Source: an uncultured Prevotellaceae bacterium
GTDB taxonomy: Bacteria; Bacteroidota; Bacteroidia; Bacteroidales; Bacteroidaceae
Assembly: GCA_900318305.1 (NCBI GenBank)
Contig: ONKB01000025.1
Location: 1-39,993 of the forward strand
Reading direction: 5' to 3'
DNA: 39,993 nt
The notes below the pieces were generated by a model. The model worked only from the letters and a program-made list of their open reading frames with translations, was not told the origin of the DNA and did not search any database. This document shows, one piece after another, positions 34,904 through 39,993 of this stretch (the first letter of the stretch is position 1; each line of letters opens with the position of its first letter). Both the position numbers and the translations under genes were made by a program.

Positions 34904-35991
34904 GCAAAATCATATTAACAGGAGACCGCCCCACAGGCAAACTCCATATCGGCCACTATGTAGGTTCTCTCCGACGCAGAGTTGAATTACAGAACTCTGG
35001 TGAATTTGACAAGATTTTCATCATGATTGCCGATGCACAGGCTTTAACCGACAATGCAGATAATCCCGAGAAAATCCGTCAGAATGTTATTGAAGTAGCC
35101 CTTGACTATCTCGCAGCAGGACTTGACCCGGAGAAATGCAACATTTTCATCCAGAGTGCGATTCCCGAACTGACCGAACTGACCTTCTATTATATGAATC
35201 TCGTTACTGTCAGTCGTCTGCAACGTAATCCTACCGTAAAATCAGAAATTCAAGCCCGGAATTTCGAGGCCAACATCCCTGTAGGATTCTTCTGCTACCC
35301 CATATCACAGGCTGCCGACATTACGCTCTTCAAGGCAACAACGGTTCCCGTAGGCGAAGATCAGAAGCCCATGCTTGAGCAGACCAATGAAATAGTACGC
35401 CGGTTCAATAACACCTATGGTGAAATCCTTGTAGAGCCCAAGATACTGTTGCCTGATAATGCAGCATGTCTGCGACTGCCTGGTACTGACGGCAAGGCGA
35501 AAATGTCTAAATCGTTAGGCAATTGCATCTATCTCTCCGACTCTCCCAAGGAACTGAAAGTCAAAGTCAACTCTATGTATACCGACCCTGAGCATATCCA
35601 CGTTGAACAGCCAGGTCATCTTGAAGGCAACACCGTCTTCACCTATCTGGATGCCTTTTGCATTGATGATGACTTCGGGAAATTCCTTCCCGAGTACAAG
35701 AATTTGCAAGAGTTGAAAGACCACTATACCCGCGGAGGCCTTGGCGACGGTACATGCAAGAAATTCCTCCTCAACATACTCAACGATCGTCTTGAGCCCA
35801 TGCGTCAGCGCCGCAAGCAGTATGAACAGGACATTCCAGGTGTTTACGACATCCTGCGCAAAGGCACAGAAGAAGCCCGCAAAGTCGCTGCCAAGACCAT
35901 AGAAGAAGTACGCCATGCCATGCGCATTGATTACTTTGACGATCATGAACTCATATCATCCCAATCTGAATATTTTAAAAACAAAAAATAA
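34900..35991 (+). CDS. trpS: Tryptophan--tRNA ligase
   Basis: Class I aminoacyl-tRNA synthetase that charges tRNA-Trp in the cytosol. The 363-residue protein has the [13 protein letters not shown] motif (HIGH class, residues ~13-25), [21 protein letters not shown] and the KMSKS loop as KMSKSLGN (about 200-207). Length is typical. It overlaps the upstream antiporter by four bases, which is an odd pairing of a housekeeping gene with a transporter and suggests translational coupling rather than functional linkage. A HAD-family lipoprotein gene follows 8 bp later. Confidence 0.97.
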   Translation: MSKIILTGDRPTGKLHIGHYVGSLRRRVELQNSGEFDKIFIMIADAQALTDNADNPEKIRQNVIEVALDYLAAGLDPEKCNIFIQSAIPELTELTFYYMNLVTVSRLQRNPTVKSEIQARNFEANIPVGFFCYPISQAADITLFKATTVPVGEDQKPMLEQTNEIVRRFNNTYGEILVEPKILLPDNAACLRLPGTDGKAKMSKSLGNCIYLSDSPKELKVKVNSMYTDPEHIHVEQPGHLEGNTVFTYLDAFCIDDDFGKFLPEYKNLQELKDHYTRGGLGDGTCKKFLLNILNDRLEPMRQRRKQYEQDIPGVYDILRKGTEEARKVAAKTIEEVRHAMRIDYFDDHELISSQSEYFKNKK

Positions 35992-35999
35992 CTGTACCC

Positions 36000-36911
36000 A
36001 TGAAAAAAATCTTTTTTATCAGTTTTCTGGCATTACTTACAATACAAAGTTGTAAGAACACGCCAATAACAAGAACCTCCACACAGGATTCCATTGCAGA
36101 ATTTCCCTATGTAGATGCCGAGACAGCTCAGGCTTTTGCCAATGGTGCAACGCGTATCGACAGCACCCAGGCCGAATTACGGAAATCAAGGTTCCAGTCA
36201 ATCAAGAAACTTATCGCTTTTGACCTTGATGCCACCATCACCCAGCATAAAACCCAGATGTCACCAGCGGCAACTGCCACGCTTGACAGCCTTGCACAGT
36301 ATTATCATCTTGTCATGATAGGCGCAGGCAATTGTCCCCGGATATATCATCAGATGAACGACTACCCCATTGACATCGTCGGCAACTATGGCATGCAGGA
36401 AAGCAAAGTCATTGACGGAGAGTTCAAGATTGTTCGTGAGGATACCGCAAAAGTTGACAAGGAATGGGTTAAGGCTGAATGCAAGAAACTGCGTGAGAAA
36501 TATGGCTATACCGAATACAAAGGCGAGTCAGTAGAATTCCACAAATCAGGCATGATTACATTCGGACTACTTGGCACACAGGCAGACAAAGAAGCCAAAC
36601 TCGCCTTCGACCCATACAAGAAAAAACGTCTGGTCATGTATCCTGAGGTACTGAAGATTTTCAAGGACTTCAGTGTATTTATCGGCGGTTCAACTTCATT
36701 TGACATGGCTGAGAAAAAATACAACAAATATGATGCCCTTATGCGCTACGCCAAGGAACACGGCTTTACTAAAGAACAGGTTCTCTTTGTAGGAGACGAC
36801 TTTGCCGATGGCGGCGGCGACAGCCATATTCGTCTTGGAGGAATGGATTACATCCACATCTACGACTATACCACATTCCCCGAAAGAATGAAATTCCTGT
36901 ACAAGAAATAG
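36000..36911 (+). CDS. HAD-superfamily phosphatase predicted to be a lipoprotein
   Basis: A 303-residue protein whose first 18 residues (MKKIFFISFLALLTIQSC) form a lipoprotein-like signal with lipid Cys 18, then a Thr/Ser-rich linker. The HAD core starts with DLDAT (nucleophile D75, D77) and ends with GDDFADGGGD near 260-270; the cap resembles the phosphomannomutase/sugar-phosphatase (HAD-IIB) branch (FIGGSTSFDMAEKKYNKYDAL). Most such enzymes are cytosolic, so an exported version is unusual. Function as a periplasmic phosphatase, perhaps acting on phosphate esters before import, fits the antiporter two genes upstream, but this is inference. It lies 8 bp after trpS and 16 bp before trmO. Confidence 0.82.
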   Translation: MKKIFFISFLALLTIQSCKNTPITRTSTQDSIAEFPYVDAETAQAFANGATRIDSTQAELRKSRFQSIKKLIAFDLDATITQHKTQMSPAATATLDSLAQYYHLVMIGAGNCPRIYHQMNDYPIDIVGNYGMQESKVIDGEFKIVREDTAKVDKEWVKAECKKLREKYGYTEYKGESVEFHKSGMITFGLLGTQADKEAKLAFDPYKKKRLVMYPEVLKIFKDFSVFIGGSTSFDMAEKKYNKYDALMRYAKEHGFTKEQVLFVGDDFADGGGDSHIRLGGMDYIHIYDYTTFPERMKFLYKK

Positions 36912-36927
36912 GCCAGTCAAAGTACTG

Positions 36928-37587
36928 ATGCTTCCTATAGCACATTTTCACTCCCCTTTCACCTCCAAGTTTGGAATACCGCGTCAGAGCGGCATCGTTA
37001 CCAAACTTGAAGGTGAAATCGTTTTTACTCCACAATGGCGTTCTCCAGATGCCATCAGGGGGCTTGAAGACTTTGACTACATTTGGATTCTCTGGCAGTT
37101 TTCCAAGAACAAAACTGTCAATACTTCCACCGTACGTCCGCCCCGTCTCGGAGGAAACAGAAGAATGGGTGTTTTTGCAACACGTTCCCCTTTCCGCCCC
37201 AGCAATATAGGACTGTCATCCGTCAGAATATCCAGAATTGAGTGGGACACCCCTTGCGGACCTGTCATTCATGTTCTAGGGGCCGACATCATGGATGGTA
37301 CACCCATCCTGGACATCAAGCCATATCTCCCCTTCACCGATAGCCACCCCGATGCAAAAGGCGGTTTTACCGACGAAATAACATGGAACAAACTGGAAGT
37401 CATCTTCCCCGATACATTCAAAGACAAATACTCCGAAGCAGAACTCAACATCCTGCGCGACATCCTTGAACTTGACCCCCGACCGCATTACCAGCATCAA
37501 GATGAACGTGTGTACGGCATGAGCTATAAGGACAAAGACATTCATTTTCGTGTTTCTGGCGATATACTGACTGTCATACCTGATTAA
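36928..37587 (+). CDS. trmO: tRNA (N6-threonylcarbamoyladenosine-37 N6)-methyltransferase TrmO family
   Basis: A 219-residue UPF0066/TsaA-family protein, whose E. coli member methylates t6A37 of tRNA-Thr using SAM. Visible marks are the N-terminal FHSPFTSKFGIPRQSG, LEDFDYIWILWQF, the VFATRSPFRPSNIGLSSVRI signature and DGTPILDIKPYLPFTD in the C-terminal half. Normal length. It is the last gene of the gpsA-antiporter-trpS-HAD run, so two translation-related genes (trpS and trmO) flank the HAD lipoprotein. It converges on the beta-helix gene with a 181-bp gap that holds no recognised feature. Confidence 0.93.
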   Translation: MLPIAHFHSPFTSKFGIPRQSGIVTKLEGEIVFTPQWRSPDAIRGLEDFDYIWILWQFSKNKTVNTSTVRPPRLGGNRRMGVFATRSPFRPSNIGLSSVRISRIEWDTPCGPVIHVLGADIMDGTPILDIKPYLPFTDSHPDAKGGFTDEITWNKLEVIFPDTFKDKYSEAELNILRDILELDPRPHYQHQDERVYGMSYKDKDIHFRVSGDILTVIPD

Positions 37588-37768
37588 TTAATTATTTACT
37601 CTGACAATATACCCTACCGCTCAACGACAAGTTTCCTTTTGCTCTTCTCTCGTTGACAACATATCTGTATCTTCACTCACGGACTGATTCATCCCAATGG
37701 TAACTTTTGTCATTAAGCTGACTACAGTTTAAACCAAGATGAAACTGATTTGTCCCTTCTTCTCCTCT

Positions 37769-39613
37769 TCAAAAGCCTTTTAGGGTATTATTGTCTGACA
37801 CCACTCCTATCACACCCGTCGGCACATAGACTGCATTCGGCTCATAAGTGTTGTCATAAGGTGTTACATTTTCCGCCCTGACAAGAATGTTGTCAGAAAC
37901 GATTATGTCCAAGTATGCAGGTTCTGTGTTATAACCGTTTCTATATATTCCCACTCCATTAAAACAACCTTCTACTTTATTACCGGTGATATCGATTATT
38001 CCCGTTTCAAAGATATTTTTGTTTTCATAGCCGTCGCGTACAGATATCCCCGTATAAAAACCCGAGACTATATTTCCGGAAACCACAGTACGCTTATCTC
38101 CCTGTCCGCCGCTGTAGCCTTCAGCCAGCATAATGCCGGCTGTGCCACCCCAGTACACAGTCTTGCCGTTGCTCTGTGAACTCACATGGGTATAGATATA
38201 TTGTGTCCCAAAAGACATGTCTGTTGACACTATATTGTTCATTACCTTTGTCAGGCGGGAAAAAATGGTAATACCTTGTCCGCTGGATGTCACCGTACAC
38301 CCAGAGACTTCATTGTTCCAACAGCCTTGGGTAACATTCATCCCCGACCATATATTATGGCTTGTCTTGCAACGTCGTATGAAACAGTTTGCCGAACAGA
38401 TACTCTCCTTAGAATTACTTTTTATGATATTAAAGGCATGAGTAGCCCCGTTCGACGAGCAGTCTTCAAATCCGCACCCGTGTGACGATTCTATCTTGAA
38501 GATATTATAACATGAGAAATTATCCCAGTTCCGTTCCATAGCATCTAACTGTCGCAAAGCCTCCTCCCCCAAAATTGAATGACAGTTTTTGATAATTGTA
38601 TTCTTGGAATACATTACTCTGATGATGGTCAATGCGTACGCCAAGTTCTCGTTACATGTCAAGACAGAAGACATATAACGCACATTGTCCACTATGCAAG
38701 AGTCCACATATTTCAGCAAAATCGGCCTGCAGCACTTCGTTGTACCATTTATTGCGAAATCCGCCAACACTACATTTTTGGCAAAATCAATTCTATACAC
38801 CGTAGTAGCCTGTCTCGTCACATATCCTTCGGACGGCACCTCAGGTTCGCGGGAATTATCCTTGAAATAGCAGGGAAAAATACGTTTGCTTGCCGTTTTA
38901 ACCTGTTGGCCGTCAATGCTCTGAATCTTGTCAAACTCCCCATAAAACACACTGGTTTTCGCCGTGCGCCCCAACACCCAGTCGGCATCATAATTCACGC
39001 CATCAATGCCTTCCTTGAGCATACAGTTGCGCTGTGACTGAATCATTATATCGTCATCTGCATTCAGGTCCGATACTTCCGTCAACAGGAGCAAATCGCT
39101 ATGGTTCGCCACATCCTCCGCCACTGCGGAGCCTTTGTCCTTAGAACCGTCAACCCTGAACAGCCCAGCATCCAGTGGAACAAATACAGTTTTTTCTCCT
39201 GCGCCTCTCAAGGTCTTTCCGCTGGGAATATTAAGTTGTGAACAACAGTATTCACCTTCAGGCACATAAACCACACTATGATATGTCAAAGCTCTCTCCA
39301 GGGCTGGTGCCCAGTCATTTCCTTCTTTATAAGCGGCATATTCCAACAATGATACAGAATCCGGCAAAACCGTCATGTAATCAGTCGTTGACACACGTGC
39401 GGAATGCCCTACTTTGCCTCCGGGAGAAAAAATTTTAACTAACTTTTTACTACCCATACTCACCACAGTGACAGAGTCAACCTCATGTGTCGGAACACAA
39501 TAGTTTACACTACCACTGACATCCTGCAGAAACAATTTGAATTTTCTTGTGTTGTGAGCCTTCACACCAGCAACAGCCATCAAGAGCAACAAAACAGGAA
39601 AAAACTTTTTCAT
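37769..39613 (-). CDS. Secreted right-handed parallel beta-helix protein
   Basis: A 614-residue exported protein (signal MKKFFPVLLLLMAVAGVKA). Residues ~90-160 show the pectate-lyase_3/SGNH-tailspike-like opening (VVYVPEGEYCCSQLNIPSGKT-like turn with LRGAG), and ~300-600 consist of short beta-helix rungs with repeated NNxV/NTI-type turns (SKNTIIKNCHSI, GCWNNEVSGCTV, DKRTVVSGNIVSG). Such proteins are usually polysaccharide lyases, epimerases or adhesins. No catalytic triad could be assigned by eye. The N-terminal 85 residues form a separate domain. It has its own promoter and stands alone. Confidence 0.85.
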   Translation of the reverse strand: MKKFFPVLLLLMAVAGVKAHNTRKFKLFLQDVSGSVNYCVPTHEVDSVTVVSMGSKKLVKIFSPGGKVGHSARVSTTDYMTVLPDSVSLLEYAAYKEGNDWAPALERALTYHSVVYVPEGEYCCSQLNIPSGKTLRGAGEKTVFVPLDAGLFRVDGSKDKGSAVAEDVANHSDLLLLTEVSDLNADDDIMIQSQRNCMLKEGIDGVNYDADWVLGRTAKTSVFYGEFDKIQSIDGQQVKTASKRIFPCYFKDNSREPEVPSEGYVTRQATTVYRIDFAKNVVLADFAINGTTKCCRPILLKYVDSCIVDNVRYMSSVLTCNENLAYALTIIRVMYSKNTIIKNCHSILGEEALRQLDAMERNWDNFSCYNIFKIESSHGCGFEDCSSNGATHAFNIIKSNSKESICSANCFIRRCKTSHNIWSGMNVTQGCWNNEVSGCTVTSSGQGITIFSRLTKVMNNIVSTDMSFGTQYIYTHVSSQSNGKTVYWGGTAGIMLAEGYSGGQGDKRTVVSGNIVSGFYTGISVRDGYENKNIFETGIIDITGNKVEGCFNGVGIYRNGYNTEPAYLDIIVSDNILVRAENVTPYDNTYEPNAVYVPTGVIGVVSDNNTLKGF

Positions 39614-39638
39614 TGTCAGTCAACAATATACTATTATA

Positions 39639-39671
39639 CAAAAATACAAAATCTTTTAGTCACGACTAAAA
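39639..39671 (-). promoter_or_regulatory. Promoter of the beta-helix gene with upstream palindrome
   Basis: TATTTTTG (39639-39646, minus strand) ends 25 bases before the ATG at 39613. Overlapping the -33 position is an 8-bp inverted repeat TTTTAGTC-AC-GACTAAAA (39654-39671), a possible operator. Confidence 0.55.
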
Positions 39672-39684
39672 AAAACCTTATATG

Positions 39685-39716
39685 TTTGCACATTCGGATT
39701 ATTTATTGTACTTTTG
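39685..39716 (+). promoter_or_regulatory. Consensus promoter of tRNA-Pro
   Basis: TTTG (39685-39688), 20 bases, TACTTTTG (39709-39716), 10 bases before the tRNA: a full match to the Bacteroidetes promoter. Confidence 0.88.
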
Positions 39717-39726
39717 CATCCGTATT

Positions 39727-39801
39727 CGGGGTGTAGCTCAGTCCGGTTAGAGTACACGTCTGGGGGGCGCGAGGTCGCTGGTTCGAATCCAGTCACCCCG
39801 A
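39727..39801 (+). tRNA. tRNA-Pro (anticodon GGG)
   Basis: A 75-nt cloverleaf: acceptor stem CGGGGTG/CACCCCG, D-stem GCTC/GAGT, anticodon loop CTGGGGG giving GGG with G37, T-arm GCTGG-TTCGAAT-CCAGT, discriminator A. CCA is not encoded. The anticodon stem CACGT/GCGCG has an A28-C42 mismatch at its second pair, which is unusual but leaves four pairs. The gene stands alone with its own promoter and is followed by a hairpin terminator and the right-hand repeat copy. Confidence 0.95.
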
Positions 39802-39810
39802 CATATAAAG

Positions 39811-39846
39811 CGACATCATCAATGATAAAGCATCATGATGATGTCG
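39811..39846 (+). terminator. Hairpin after tRNA-Pro
   Basis: A perfect 11-bp stem CGACATCATCA/TGATGATGTCG (39811-39821 with 39836-39846) and a 14-base loop, followed by only a short T-rich run. Termination or 3'-end formation is likely. Confidence 0.7.
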
Positions 39847-39847
39847 T

Positions 39848-39965
39848 TGTCCTTTTGGGTACTTTAAAGTACAAAAATGGACAGAACCGGGCTTTTTTAG
39901 TGTTTTAAAGCCTTAAAAACGGATGCTCATTTTGCTTCCATTTTTGGGCCATTTCCATGGTCTTT
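39848..39965 (-). repeat. Right copy of the ~118-bp structured intergenic repeat
   Basis: The inverse partner of 1-118. It begins at the TGTCC...GGACA hairpin (39848-39883, centred on GTACTTTAAAGTAC at 39859-39872), directly after the tRNA-Pro hairpin, and continues through a second hairpin (39890-39912, GGCTTT/AAAGCC) and a third (39921-39939, GGATGC/GCTTCC). Sequence to 39993 may belong to it as well but its left-hand counterpart is outside the window. Relative to the preceding gene it has the same orientation as the left copy has to tilS. Confidence 0.85.
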
Positions 39966-39993
39966 CTCGCTGATTTTCCAGGCAGTTACGCCA

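Noticed and set aside
37588-37768. A possible extra small gene or terminator between trmO and the beta-helix gene
   Set aside because: Only a weak inverted repeat (TCAACGA/TCGTTGA near 37621) and no coding frame with support; nothing firm to report.
1-39965. The inverted repeats as ends of an integrative element with tRNA-Pro as attachment site
   Set aside because: The copies are inverted rather than direct, the left one contains no tRNA 3' end, there is no integrase, and the interior holds many core genes (tilS, murQ, proABC, trpS).

Overview
The window reads as a chromosomal segment of a Bacteroidales bacterium, most likely a Prevotella-like member. The evidence is: (i) many promoters of the Bacteroidetes type (TTTG, 19-20 bases, TAnnTTTG) and hardly any Shine-Dalgarno sites; (ii) secreted proteins with Bacteroidetes-style lipoboxes and one acidic stretch after the lipid cysteine; (iii) a BspA-like leucine-rich repeat protein ending in the DGRR...KVVVKK tail common in Prevotella; (iv) family content (SSS symporter, GH20, GH78, NamZ, NagX-like protein, OPA antiporter) typical of gut or oral Bacteroidales. 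No phage, insertion sequence, integrase, CRISPR array or rRNA was seen.

Layout. 1-118 is one copy of a repeat whose inverted second copy closes the window (39848-39965). 208-3708 holds tRNA and RNA-processing genes: tilS (-), tRNA-Cys, a small lipoprotein (-) and a CCA-adding-type nucleotidyltransferase (+). 3717-4952 is the leucine-rich repeat surface protein. 5149-8009 is a three-gene minus-strand operon: NamZ-type exo-muramidase, SSS symporter, 61-residue membrane protein. 8207-9904 is a tandem pair of secreted endonuclease/exonuclease/phosphatase-fold enzymes; 9931-11583 is a secreted GH20 hexosaminidase; 11840-13669 is an outer-membrane barrel plus a probably surface-exposed lipoprotein.

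13783-24893 is a six-gene minus-strand operon with one strong promoter at 24922-24953: phosphoesterase/PQQ-propeller fusion, multidomain zinc amidase, NagX-like membrane acetyltransferase, MurQ, serine hydrolase/SGNH fusion, GH78. With the NamZ/symporter operon and the GH20 enzyme this forms a coherent peptidoglycan amino-sugar salvage region: amidase and hexosaminidase trim muropeptides, NamZ releases MurNAc, the symporter may import it, and MurQ opens its lactyl ether after phosphorylation. No MurNAc kinase is visible in the window.

25380-30200 is a proline operon (proC, acyl-CoA synthetase, proB, proA) with an unexpected synthetase inside. After a minus-strand acyltransferase comes 31397-37587: a third secreted EEP enzyme, an atypical gpsA, an OPA phosphate-ester antiporter, trpS, a lipoprotein HAD phosphatase and trmO. 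A secreted parallel beta-helix protein (-) and tRNA-Pro(GGG) close the window.

The most unusual signal is the ~118-bp repeat at both ends. Each copy lies just 3' of a gene (tilS, tRNA-Pro) in the same orientation relative to that gene, ends at a defined 36-bp hairpin and can fold into three consecutive hairpins. It is a candidate structured, multi-copy intergenic element. All functional statements rest on reading motifs by eye; no database search was run.
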